A stretch of 64,000 bases of DNA from Lunularia cruciata. Taxonomy: Eukaryota > Streptophyta > Marchantiopsida > Lunulariales > Lunulariaceae. Numbering within the stretch: the first letter of the stretch is position 1; each line of letters begins with the position of its first letter. Below, one piece after another: positions 36,101 to 45,369 of the stretch. The stretch spans positions 22,015,001 to 22,079,000 of the forward strand of contig OX419755.1 in the NCBI GenBank assembly GCA_948567375.1, written 5' to 3'. A model generated the notes under the pieces. The model was not told the DNA's origin. It was given only the letters and a program-made list of their open reading frames with translations, and made no database searches. The translations under genes were made by a program, and so were the position numbers.

Positions 36101-36279
36101 CACTCCAAGTAAGGTGGCTTCTAGAAGGAAACTTCCTTGGAAGCCTTGTACCCAAGTTACCTATATTAACTACAAAAGCCCAAGCTCAAGCTAGCCATTA
36201 GGACTTTCCTTCACTTAAGCATTCCAATGGGACTTTCTTTTTTGATCTCACACTCTATTTCTTTTTGTGGTCTTTTATA
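30149..36279 (+). mobile_element. Old family-A Ty3/gypsy chromovirus, nested insertion inside
   Basis: LTRs at 30149-30541 (393 bp) and 35886-36279 (394 bp) are flanked by the 5-bp target duplication GACTT (30144-30148 and 36280-36284). After the 5' LTR comes a primer-binding site TGGTATCAAAG. Inside, in order, are a Gag relic (~30780-31630), protease (LVDFRSLENCM region, ~31810), RT and RNase H relics (~32220-33640), the zinc-binding and integrase region (~33830-35500), and the 3' LTR. Every frame carries stops. CpG is nearly absent, consistent with long methylation-driven decay. A family-B solo LTR splits the integrase at 34185-34921. It is a diverged relative of the young element 47 bp further on. 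Confidence 0.92.
34185..34921 (+). mobile_element. Solo LTR, family B (737 bp), nested in the old element
   Basis: TGTAATAC at the left and GTATTACA at the right form perfect inverted termini. The flanks are ATACA (34180-34184) and ATACA (34922-34926), an exact 5-bp target duplication. Removing it restores continuity of the integrase relic. It has the same 156-bp internal duplication and TATA box (TATATAATA, 34830-34838) as the copy at 2216. The open frame 34498-34836 is LTR sequence. Confidence 0.94.
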
Positions 36280-36395
36280 GACTTCCCCTTAGGATGCAAT
36301 TCCTTGTAGGTGGTTTGAGGTTTTGTGTAACAATATGGAGTTTAGTGACAAAGTTAGTTGAGCTTACGAAGTAGAGAATAAGACAAAATAGCCTA

Positions 36396-36408
36396 GAATA
36401 TTCTAGAA
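36396..36408 (+). promoter_or_regulatory. Heat-shock element GAAtaTTCtaGAA
   Basis: Three perfectly spaced nGAAn units in alternating orientation, matching the consensus binding site of a heat-shock factor trimer, followed by a near-fourth unit (ATC). An equivalent three-unit site persists in the old element's 3' LTR at 35974-35986 (GAAttTTCtaGAA). Confidence 0.65.
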
Positions 36409-36469
36409 GCATCTAAGAAGCTTCTTAGGAAGCTTCCTAACTAGTTAACTTGCGCCCTAAGCAGGTAGC

Positions 36470-36496
36470 TTCTAGAAGGAAGCTTCTAGAAGCTTC
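36470..36496 (+). promoter_or_regulatory. Heat-shock element cluster, four perfect units
   Basis: GAAgcTTCtaGAAgcTTC at 36479-36496 has four alternating units with exact 2-base spacing, preceded by TTCtaGAA at 36470-36477. Further pairs lie at 36417-36436, 36530-36558 and 36598-36617, all upstream of the TATA box. The same sites exist in the 3' LTR, shifted by 5,219 bases. Confidence 0.65.
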
Positions 36497-36635
36497 TAAC
36501 TAGCTTAGCTTGCACGCCAAGTAGGCGGCTTCTAGAAGGAAGCTTCTTGAGAAGCTTCCTAGTTAACTTGGCTTGCACTCCAAGAAAGCGGCTCAAGGAA
36601 GCTTCTTGAGAAGCTTCAAGGGACTTGTATGATAC

Positions 36636-36644
36636 CTATAAATA
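36636..36644 (+). promoter_or_regulatory. LTR TATA box CTATAAATA
   Basis: Good plant TATA box, with its copy at 41855-41863 in the 3' LTR. It is also present in the old and the minus-strand family-A LTRs (CAATAAATA, CTATAAATA), so it is the likely core promoter of the element. Confidence 0.7.
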
Positions 36645-36749
36645 CCAAGGCCGAAGCTCATGCTAGGCATTCGGAGTTTTCCCTCATTCAAGTGTCCCAA
36701 TGTGAATTTCCATTCTCCTATTTCTCTCCTCGGTTTCGGTCTTTTACAT

Positions 36750-36761
36750 TGGTATCAGAGC
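36750..36761 (+). other. Primer-binding site, initiator tRNA-Met
   Basis: TGGTATCAGAGC one base after the 5' LTR is the standard plant complement to the 3' end of initiator tRNA-Met, used to prime minus-strand DNA synthesis. Confidence 0.92.
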
Positions 36762-36770
36762 AGGAATGGG

Positions 36771-36986
36771 ATGGATGGAATTTATGGACCACCAAATCCA
36801 CTTCCGCCAAACCATTGGGACTTTCATGTCCAGATATTACCAAAGCATCGTTTCACACAGTTCATCACCTCACGCTTTGGGCAGGATTTTCTACATATGA
36901 TCACCGTGTCAGAGGAACCCTTGATACTTCCAGTTGTGACTTATGGAGAACGGTGGACGTGTTGTATCTATGTGTTAATCAACTAG
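36771..36986 (+). CDS. Leader open frame before Gag, 71 codons, unknown
   Basis: Starts MDGIYGPPNPLPPNHWDF and ends in TAG 33 bases before the Gag start, in the same frame as Gag. The old element has alignable sequence here (PPN, PNHWDF and LPKH still readable around 30580-30640). The region is therefore an inherited part of the element, but the old copy's frame is broken. It could be an upstream open frame, or an N-terminal Gag extension separated by a stop. I do not recognise the peptide. Confidence 0.4.
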   Translation: MDGIYGPPNPLPPNHWDFHVQILPKHRFTQFITSRFGQDFLHMITVSEEPLILPVVTYGERWTCCIYVLIN

Positions 36987-37019
36987 ATAAATTGAGGGTA
37001 GTGGATTAGGGTAGTAGCA

Positions 37020-37919
37020 ATGGCCACAATACTGGATGTTATCCTTGCAATGCAACAACAAATCGAGCATCTTACTCGATTGTTGGATGAACGAGACCAG
37101 CAACGACGAGAACAGATAGATAGAGCGCCAGTTCGAGATGGAGAAGATCGCATTCGATTTCCGAAACCCAAGGTGTTTGAAGGCAAGAATGTTCCAGGCA
37201 CAGTGGAAAATTTTGTGTTTGACTGTGAACGTTACTTTGAAGCCACCAATCTTCAAGACAAGTGGAAACAAATTCTCTTGGCTTCTAGCCAGTTGGATGG
37301 CGTGGCAAAACTTTGGTGGCGATTCCGAGTAGAAAGAGCTGAATGACAAATTGTTACACCAATTTTGATATGGGCAGAATTCAAGGATGCAATACTTGGT
37401 CGATTTCAGACTATAAATGCCACCCGAGCTGCACGAGATAAATTGGCGGAGTTGAGGCAGATTGGTTCGGTGAGAAGCTACATCACACAATTTCAGAATA
37501 TCATCATGCAAATTCCAGATATCCAAGAAGGTGAAGTTCTGGATCGATTTGTGCGAGGATTGAAGTCACGAACCAGATTGGAGGTGACCATGCGAGAGCC
37601 ACAGAACGTAGAAGAAGCCATGCAATTGGCTGAGCGTTTTGATTCCTTAGTTGCAACAACTTGGTCTCGACCTCGACCTACACAAAACCTACCCGTACCA
37701 CGAGTGGAAGAACCGGTACCAATGGAGATTGATGCTATCCAGCGAAGACCACTTGGCACAGCAGATAGAGAAAGATTACGACAAAATGGAAGTTGCTTTT
37801 ATTGTCGCCAGTTGGGGCATCGCATTGCTGAATGTCTACTCAAGAATGGACAACCTCGACAAGTTGCCCAAGTGGAGGTTGTGGAGCGGAATGATCCGGG
37901 AAACGAGGAATCCCAGTAG
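37020..37919 (+). pseudogene. Gag polyprotein with one in-frame stop
   Basis: Starts MATILDVILAMQQQIEHLTR with a coiled-coil-like N-terminus, then a retrotransposon Gag domain (FPKPKVFEGKN to about 37620, including RVERAE and WAEFKDAILGRFQ). A zinc knuckle CFYCRQLGHRIAEC (CX2CX4HX4C) near 37795-37836 binds the packaged RNA. A TGA at 37344-37346 interrupts the Gag domain. The old element has TGG at the matching codon, so a Trp-to-stop change is the likely cause. The frame closes with TAG at 37917-37919, overlapping the pol frame, which lies in a different phase. Confidence 0.85.
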
Positions 37920-37945
37920 GAGATTTCGAGCTGCCTACTGGGAGC

Positions 37946-39583
37946 TTGATTAGTTCCAATGGGATTGAAGGCTCGACCTATGCAAGTTTGCTTCACTTGC
38001 AAGGTATGATATCTAATCGGGGTTGTAGAATTTTGGTTCATTCTGGAAGTTCAGAGAATTGCATGTCTATGCAAGTGGCAAAGGAATTGGGTATTCCTAT
38101 CAAGCCAGTGATTGGAAGTAGTTTGATGATGGCGGATGGTAGAAAGGGTTCTGCATTCCGCACCTTGCATCCTGTTACCTTCAAGATTGGGAAGGAGTAT
38201 TTGGAGTGTATGAGGTTCGTAGTGGCACCTCTACATTATGATATCATTCTAGGTCTACCTTGGCTTGAATGTCATAAGGTTCAATTTGATTGGACCCGAC
38301 ACCAAATTCAAGTACAACACCAAGGTAGGAATTTCCGATTAGGTTGTCTGGCACCTCTGAGTAAGACACCTAAGAATAGTCAGTCCCAAGATGGGAAGTT
38401 TGTCGAGAAGGTAGCCATAGAGCGAATCTGGAAGGGAGATGAGTCCCAAGATGGGAAGTTTGCCAGGAAGGCAACCATGGAGCAAGCTTGGAAGAGAGAT
38501 GAGTCCCTAGAAGGGAAGTTTGTGAATGAAGCAGCCATAGAGCAAGCTTTGGAGGACGATAAGTCTGTATTCGCGGTGTGGATCAAGCCGATTGCACAAG
38601 AACAATCTGAGGAGGGCCAAGTGCCGCATCAAGCAATGGTTGATCGGATAGTTCAGGAGTTTGCAGATGTGTTTCTGGATGATCTGCCAAAGGGATTACC
38701 CTCCGATCGAGGTATGCCCTTCAAGATCGAGTTATTGCCAGGGAGTACTCCAGTGAGTAGACCAATCTATCGGCTCTCACCAAAGGAGTTGGAGGAGTTG
38801 CGAACAACACTTACAGAGTTGTTGGAGAAGGATTTCATACGACATAGTACCTCTTAGTGGGGAGCACCGGTACTATTTGTTCCAAAGAAGGATGGAGGAC
38901 TTCGTTTCTGTATTGATTACCGTGGGCTCAATAAGCAAACCGTGAAGAATGCATATCCCTTGCCTCGGATCGATGACCTGCTTGATCAACTAAGTGGAGC
39001 ACGCTACTTTTCCAAGCTGGATCTTCGTAGCGGCTATTGGCAAATTCCTATTGAAGGAGAGGACGTGCAAAAGACTGCTTTTCGCACAAGGTATGGACAT
39101 TTTGAGTGGAGAGTTCTACCTTTTGGACTCACTAATGCTCCAGCAATCTTCATGGATCAGATGCATCGAGTGTTGGAGGGACTATTAGATCGGTCCGTGG
39201 TGGTGTTCTTAGATGATATCTTAATCTATAGCAGGACAGAGGCAGAACATGTGAATCATGTGCGAGAAGTCCTAAGATGACTACGACAGTGGAAATTTTA
39301 CTGCAAGAAGTCAAAGTGTGCTTTTTGGCAGAAGGAGGTTACCTTCTTGGGTCATAAGATCTCATCAGAGGGGATCAAGATGGAAGAAGAGAAGATCAAG
39401 GCCATTACTGATTGGCCTACCCCGAAGGATGCTACAGAAGTACAAGCATTCAATGGACTGGCCAGTTTTTATCGACGGTTCATCCACTATTATGCTCACA
39501 TGGCTGCACCATTGACTGACCTCTTGGGAAAGAACTCGAGCTTCCAGTGGACCACCAAGCATAAGAAGCATTCCAGAAGTTAA
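37946..39583 (+). pseudogene. Pol, protease and reverse transcriptase part, broken
   Basis: Pol frame open from about 37895. The protease motif reads LVHSGSSENCMS: the catalytic Asp of the D-S-G triad is His here (CAT), while the old copy has GAT. RT follows: [63 protein letters not shown] and [11 protein letters not shown] with the catalytic DD. TAG at 38855-38857 (before WGAPVLFV) and TGA at 39278-39280 (after REVLR) are in-frame stops. A one-base loss near 39565-39573, seen by comparison with the old element, shifts the frame before RNase H. RT copies the element's RNA into DNA; this copy cannot make a full-length product without suppression. Confidence 0.88.
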
Positions 39584-39588
39584 AGCAT

Positions 39589-41580
39589 ATGGTGTCTTCA
39601 AGACCTATTCTTCAACCATATGATCCTCAACTACCTTGTGTGGTTGATTTTGATGCTTCTAACTTTGCAATTGGAGCTGTGTTGCAACAAGAATTTCCAG
39701 ATGGACTACATCCAATTGCCTTTGTGTCTCGCCGACTAAATACAGCGGAAAGAAATTACTCTGCTCGGGATCGAGAACAACTTGCAATGGTATATGCCAC
39801 CAAGGTATGGAGGCATTATCTCTTGGGGAAACAAGTGATCCTGCGAACTGATCACAAGCCATTGTTGCAAACCTTACACCTAGAGCACATGAAGAGTCGA
39901 CATCATCGATGGGAAGAGCAACTCCAATTGTTCGACATCAAACTTGAGTACAAACCAGGTCGGTTCCATGTCATCCTTGATGCTCTATCACGACGACCTG
40001 ATTTGAAGTCTCTTCCTCTCATCACGGCAGCAATTACAACGGTGTCAATTGATCCCAAGATTCATAACGAGTTTCGGTTAGCCCTACAGCAAGATCCCTT
40101 CTTCCAAATGGTACACGGTCGTCTAACAGCACGCGACAAGGAGTACAACACCTTCTCCTTCAAGGAAGGCCTTTTATTCCATGCAGACCAAATCTATGTT
40201 CCAACCAAAGGTGATCTTTGACTTGTGCGCCTTCAAGAAGCCCATGATTTACCAATAGCTGGTCACATGGGAGTGGACAAGACCTTGGGCACCCTCCAAC
40301 GCCAATGGTGGTGGCCCAACATGACACGAGATGTTCGAGACTTTGTCCGATCATGTGAGAGTTGCCAACGGAACAAGGCCAGCAACCAGAAGCCGAGTGG
40401 ACTCCTTCAACCACTCGCCATTCCATCCGCTCGTTGGGAGCATATGAGCTTGGATCTCATCACATCCTTGCCAAAGACAAAACAAGGACACATGGCAATT
40501 GTGGTGTTTGTGGATAAGCTTAGTAAGCAAATCCACTTGGCACCAACCTGTGATACCGTGGATGCTCTAACCTTAGCACAAATCTACTTCGACAATGTCT
40601 TCAAGCATCATAGGATGCCACGTGTACTCATCTCCGACCGTGATCCTCAATTTACCGGGAAGTTTTGGCAAGCACTCTTCCAGATACTCGGCACCAAGCT
40701 TGCTTTGTCCACGGCCTATCATCCTCAAACTGATGGACAAACCGAACGCGCCAATCGAACATTGGAGGATATGTTGCGGGCCTTTGTCAATGTCCACCAT
40801 ACCAACTGGGATGAATGTCTTGCAGCTGCAGAATTTGCCTACAACAATTCCAAACAGGCAAGCACTGGATTTTCTCTCTTCTTTCTCAATTTTGGCCAAG
40901 ATCCGCTTGTTCCAGATTCTCTTCTTGCTCCCCCTCCCTCTCAGGTTCCTCATACTTCTACATTCTTGACCACTATATCCCAATCTCTCCAACAAGCCAA
41001 ATCTCACCTCCTTGTTGCTCAGAATTGCCAAAAACAATATGCAGACCATCATCGTCGTGATCTCACCTTTGAAGTTGGTGATAAAGTCATGCTATCCTCT
41101 AGTAACCTCCCTCTCCCACTTGATACCCAAGTTCGTAAACATGCTCCTAATTGGATAGGACCCTTTGATATCACCCACATTATCTCTCCTGTTGCTTATC
41201 GTCTTGCCTTACCTTGTCACATGCGTATCCATCCTGTCTTTCATATTTCCAAGTTGAAACCCTTTGTTCCTAACCCTTCTTCCTTTTCCTCTCGAGTCCA
41301 ACCTCCCCCTCTTCATGTCCCTATCAATGATCATGAGGAGTACGAAGTTGACCGTATCCTTGCGCGTCGCCATATTCAACGAGGCCGTCACCAACATACG
41401 GAGTACAAGGTCCTTTGGAAAGGGTATCTCCTTCATGATGCTACATGGGAACCTCTTTCTCACCTCCAAAATGCACAGATGGCCATCAAGGAATTCGAAG
41501 CTTCACTGGCGACGAGGACGTCACCAACTAGCGGCGGGGGAATATGTAACAATATGGAGTTTAGTGACAAAGTTAGTTGA
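39589..41580 (+). pseudogene. Pol, RNase H, integrase and chromodomain part
   Basis: RNase H is complete to the eye (VDFDASNFAIGAVLQQ, LNTAERNYSARDREQLAMVY, RTDHKPLLQTL). A TGA at 40219-40221 separates it from integrase. Integrase spans 40225-41580 without a break: HHCC zinc site (HDLPIAGH, then CESCQRNK), catalytic triad Asp in HMSLDLITSLP, Asp in VLISDRDPQFTGKFW and Glu in DGQTERANRTLE. The chromodomain EYEVDRILARRH with YKVLWKGY and TWEP lies near the end. The frame runs 36 bases into the 3' LTR. Integrase could be made only from its own start or by stop readthrough. Confidence 0.9.
41531..41544 (+). other. Polypurine tract
   Basis: GCGGCGGGGGAATA directly before the 3' LTR is purine-rich and sits where plus-strand DNA synthesis is primed. 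The old copy has a matching GTGGGAGAATA before 35886. Confidence 0.7.
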
Positions 41581-41967
41581 GCTTACGAAGTAGAGAATAA
41601 GACAAAATAGCCTAGAATATTCTAGAAGCATCTAAGAAGCTTCTTAGGAAGCTTCCTAACTAGTTAACTTGCACCCTAAGCAGGTAGCTTCTAGAAGGAA
41701 GCTTCTAGAAGCTTCTAACTAGCTTAGCTTGCACGCCAAGTAGGCGGCTTCTAGAAGGAAGCTTCTTGAGAAGCTTCCTAGTTAACTTGGCTTGCACTCC
41801 AAGAAAGCGGCTCAAGGAAGCTTCTTGAGAAGCTTCAAGGGACTTGTATGATACCTATAAATACCAAGGCCGAAGCTCATGCTAGGCATTCGGAGTTTTC
41901 CCTCATTCAAGTGTCCCAATGTGAATTTCCATTCTCCTATTTCTCTCCTCGGTTTCGGTCTTTTACA
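41545..41967 (+). repeat. 3' LTR of the young element
   Basis: 423 bp, differing from the 5' LTR at one site by my reading (GCG to GCA, a CpG transition). Its first 36 bases also encode the end of pol. Confidence 0.95.
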
Positions 41968-41974
41968 TTTTGGG

Positions 41975-42258
41975 CTCTCTATTGAGATTAGAGGAATTTG
42001 CAACTCATTCATCTCAAACACTTTGGTCCAAGCTACAACCTATGCTAAACTCTTTCCTTTGTTGCAATACTCTTTATTGAGATCAGAGGACTTTGCAACT
42101 CATTCATCTCCAACACTTTGGTCCAAGCTACAACCCATGCTCAACTCTTTCCTTGGTTGCAAAACTCTCTATTGAGATCAGAGGACTTTGCAACTCATTC
42201 ATGTCCAACACTTTGGTCCAAGCTACAACCCATGCTCAACTCTTTCCTTGGTAGCATA
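41975..42258. repeat. Tandem array, three 95-bp units
   Basis: Units start at 41975, 42070 and 42165 with CTCTCTATTGAGAT or CTCTTTATTGAGAT, and end with CTTTCCTTGG or CTTTCCTTTG. Units 2 and 3 are closest to each other. The young gypsy element inserted about 8 bp before the first visible unit. Confidence 0.9.
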
Positions 42259-42297
42259 TTATATTCTTACCCACAATTACCTTCAAGGAATTGCAGC

Positions 42298-42393
42298 CCT
42301 AATGGGACTTACTATTATGAGTCCTAATGGGACTTACTATTATGAGTCCTAATGGGACTTACTATTATGAGTCCTAATGGGACTTACTATTAG
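42298..42393. repeat. Tandem array, 25-bp unit, nearly four copies
   Basis: CCTAATGGGACTTACTATTA followed by TGAGT repeats exactly with a 25-base period from 42298; the last copy is cut short. Copies are identical to the eye, so the expansion is recent. Confidence 0.92.
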
Positions 42394-43899
42394 GTATAGA
42401 GGCAGGTTTTAGTCAACAAGTTCTTATAAGAAGTATTCCTTTTGTGGAGACCTATTAAGATAATAGATTCAAGTAATTACTACTTCTTATCATATATTTG
42501 ATTGGCTTGTGACTTCTTGCTAGGCATTGCATGCACAACAATCCCTGCATTTATTGACTTTGTATCCCTAGACTCTAAGAAGATTCATGAAAAATAGAGT
42601 GAGCATATGCACACTCACATCCTTACTATCATACTCATTGATGCACCACTACTTAATAAAGCTAGGATTCTCTCTTGTAGACAGAAATGCTCTAAAGTCT
42701 AGCTTTAGGCCTCCCCTTTGATTGAGAACCTCCAATTTAACTATGAGGAGTTTATTACAACTCTACAATTGAAGTTGGGTCTACCACATCTAACAATCCT
42801 AGGGCTTTCAAACTAGTGTTGCATGTGGCTGTATATAAATGCATAGTATATACACATTTTATGTTCTGTAGTAGGTGGAGAGCACACCATAGTTCATAAT
42901 GTAGTATGCATTATAGTGTCTCAAATCCTACTAGCTACATTGTCCCAAGTTCAGATTGAGTGATGGTTGGATCTACTAGGACCACTTCCTTGTTGTGTGA
43001 GAATAGATAGTATTAATTTCATGGATAGTTACCATACCTTGTATGATGTGGTGGTTGTGAACCCCTTATGATTAAAATCCTTGGCATGGGCAATCAATAA
43101 GTAGGAAAAATAGCAACTATTGCCCCTTGGAGCAAGGAGGACGATTATGCACACTAACTATCATTTGATACCTTTGTACATTTGTCAATTGAGATTTCTA
43201 GGCAACTTTGTGCCATTTAAGTGGTCTCTTCAAGGAAGCAACACAAGGTTCTTTGCAAAAGAGAGAGGAAAAAGTTATCTCTCCAACTGATTTACTTATT
43301 GTGCTCTCATTCCTTTTGTCTCCATAAATGAGTCATAGTAGCAATAACACCAAATATAGTTAGGTTATGTATTAGGTGTTTCTATCCCTCTCCACTTAAA
43401 TTATATACCATTGGAATAGCTCTATCATACTTTACAACAATATAACTACTTTTTCTCTCTATTCTACATAGATTGTTATGTAACATTTTCCTCTAGATGG
43501 CTCCAAGGCTATTTGAGTCTTCCTTTCTTTTCATTGCCTTTTAGAATCTTGGTGCCTTTTATTCCTTGTCTTTTCTTGACCTTTTGTGTTATAGGGGATT
43601 TCAAAACCTTGCTTGGATCAAAATGCCATGGATCTTTGTATAGTGCTAAATCCCATTGGATTGAATGCATATTTACTATCTTAAGTGCTTTTTGGGATAT
43701 CATATCTAACATTTTTTGGAGTACATGAGGTACAAGAAGCAATAGCATTGGATGGCAAGAAAAAGTTTCATTGACTAATGCCCTTAGGTTTTTGTCAAAA
43801 GAGAGCCTTTCTTGCTATTGGTAGAAGAATTATTAGAGGTAGCAATGATTGCAAGACTTAGAAGAAGACCAACATCTTTGAATTGAAGAAGAGAACAAT
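42394..43899. other. No gene seen; possibly decayed copia 5' internal part
   Basis: AT-rich, no open frame with a named domain. Its position before the copia protease relic makes decayed Gag sequence plausible. No motif confirms it. Confidence 0.45.
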
Positions 43900-45369
43900 C
43901 TACAAAAAATGCCAAGAGAGGGGAAATGAGCAAGAGAACACAAGGGTGAGCATAAATTTCCAAGAAGAATCATGCACATTGCAACTTATCCTTGAAGTCA
44001 AGCCAATGCTCTAACACCAGAGAGTATTGCATTTGCTACTAGTTTGAGCATTGCTTCAAGTATCAATATTTTAGAAGAAAAAAATTTCGTATGCTAATGG
44101 AGGAGCTTCAAAGCACATGATCAAGAGACAAGAGTGGTTCCAAGATTTCAAAAAGATTGAAGAAGGAACCTGACCCATGTATGTTTTCCAACAATCAAAA
44201 GGTTTGGGTTGTTGGAGTGGGAGACTTCTTGGTTTTCAGTAAGGTTGGTGCAAGAAGAAAGGAAGGAGTCATTAGAGCAATTCTCTACATTAGAGTTGAA
44301 GCACAACATATTTAGCTTTGGTCAAGCAATAGACAAAGGCATCCAAACCTCCTAAACAAAAGAGTGTTACTATATAGAGAAAGATTGAGAAGTGGTGATG
44401 AAGGGTGTTTGTGATTCAAAGCTTTACATAATTCATATTAAAATTATCAATATAAGTTCCATTTCCCAATAAAACTCTATTGTTGCAAGAAAGGGGGAAA
44501 ATGATAAGTAGAAAAGTAGAAATAATGCTAAAATTTTTATATTGCACTTTGGCACCAAAGGCTTGGTCATCTCAATTTTTCCTACATTAGGAAGATAGAG
44601 AAAGAAGGACTAGTACAAGGTCTATGTTTGAAACCAAAAGAGCTTGGTAGTCAAAATTCTTTGGACTATGATGGATGTGATGTATAAAAGCAATGTAGAT
44701 ACCTTTTCAAAATCCAACAATAGTGGAGGCAAGTACAAAGTTCCAGAGTTCTTTCACAATGATATTTTTGGTCCTATAAGCATGAACTCAATGGGAGAAT
44801 CAAGATATTATCTCCTCTTAAGGATGATACTAATGATTTCAGATTTTTTTTGAAGAGAAGTCACAAACTCTCTCTTGCTTCAAACAACTTCATACATATG
44901 TAAAAACTCAATGTGGAATGAAGATCAAGAAAGTATGATCTGATAAAAGAGATGAATACACTAAAAAATCATTCAATATTTTTGTATAGAGTGTTGGATT
45001 AGTCCATGAACGTACAATGCTTTACACTCTTCATCAAAATGGTATCTTAGAGTAGTGTTTGAAGGAGCAAGAAGCATGTTTCTTTCTAGTAAGCTGCCTA
45101 AAGAGTTGTGGGTAGCAGTCGTAGGAACTACTACATATGTCTTAAATAAAGTTTTTAGTAGAGCTTTAGAGAAAGATCCTTATGAGATTTGGCATGAAAA
45201 AAAACCTACAGTTGCATATTTGAAATTTTTTGGTTGTTTAGTCTTTGTGCACACACCCAAGGATCAGAGAAAGAATTTTGATCCAAAGAGACAAGAGATG
45301 CCATTTATTGGATATAGTTTAGAATCCAAAGCTTTCATATTGTATTCAAAAGAAGAACAAGATATGTGA
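43900..45369 (+). pseudogene. Ty1/copia polyprotein relic (zinc knuckle to integrase)
   Basis: Read across several broken frames: a degenerate CCHC stretch (KKCQERGNEQENTR, ~43900), then the protease motif ANGGASKHM at ~44090, where the usual D-S-G is N-G-G. The pre-integrase block WHQRLGHLNFSYIRKIEKEG becomes visible with small gaps around 44550-44620, followed by FFHNDIFGPISMNSMGES at ~44750 and ESRYYLLL. The clean frame 45055-45369 gives the integrase end typical of copia (LPKELWVAVV, YEIWHEKKPTVAYLKFFGC, RQEMPFIGYS). The order PR-IN before RT separates it from gypsy. It stops at about 45370, so RT is missing here. Confidence 0.82.

Larger units (their letters stand above)
36326..36748 (+). 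repeat. 5' LTR of the young element
   Basis: TG...CA termini. The left two thirds is built of GAAGCTTC-type palindromes and related copies of a CTAGCTTAGCTTGCACGCC-like block. The TATA box lies at 36636-36644. The segment 36660-36748 downstream of it, conserved at 1-140, would be the transcribed R/U5 part. Confidence 0.95.
36326..41967 (+). mobile_element. Young full-length family-A Ty3/gypsy chromovirus (5,642 bp)
   Basis: Two 423-bp LTRs (36326-36748, 41545-41967) begin TGTAACA and end TTTTACA. Reading them side by side I find one difference, GCG in the left and GCA in the right at 36451-36454 versus 41670-41673. The flanks are TTTTG (36321-36325) and TTTTG (41968-41972), an intact target duplication. 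Order inside is primer-binding site, leader, Gag with zinc knuckle, protease, RT, RNase H, integrase, chromodomain and polypurine tract, which defines a chromovirus. Gag and pol are interrupted by stops and a frameshift, so this copy is probably not autonomous in spite of its youth. CpG sites are still plentiful. Confidence 0.96.

Noticed and set aside
36326-41967. CRISPR-like reading of the palindromic GAAGCTTC repeats
   Set aside because: Plant nuclear DNA; repeats are irregular, lack equal spacers and lie inside a defined LTR.
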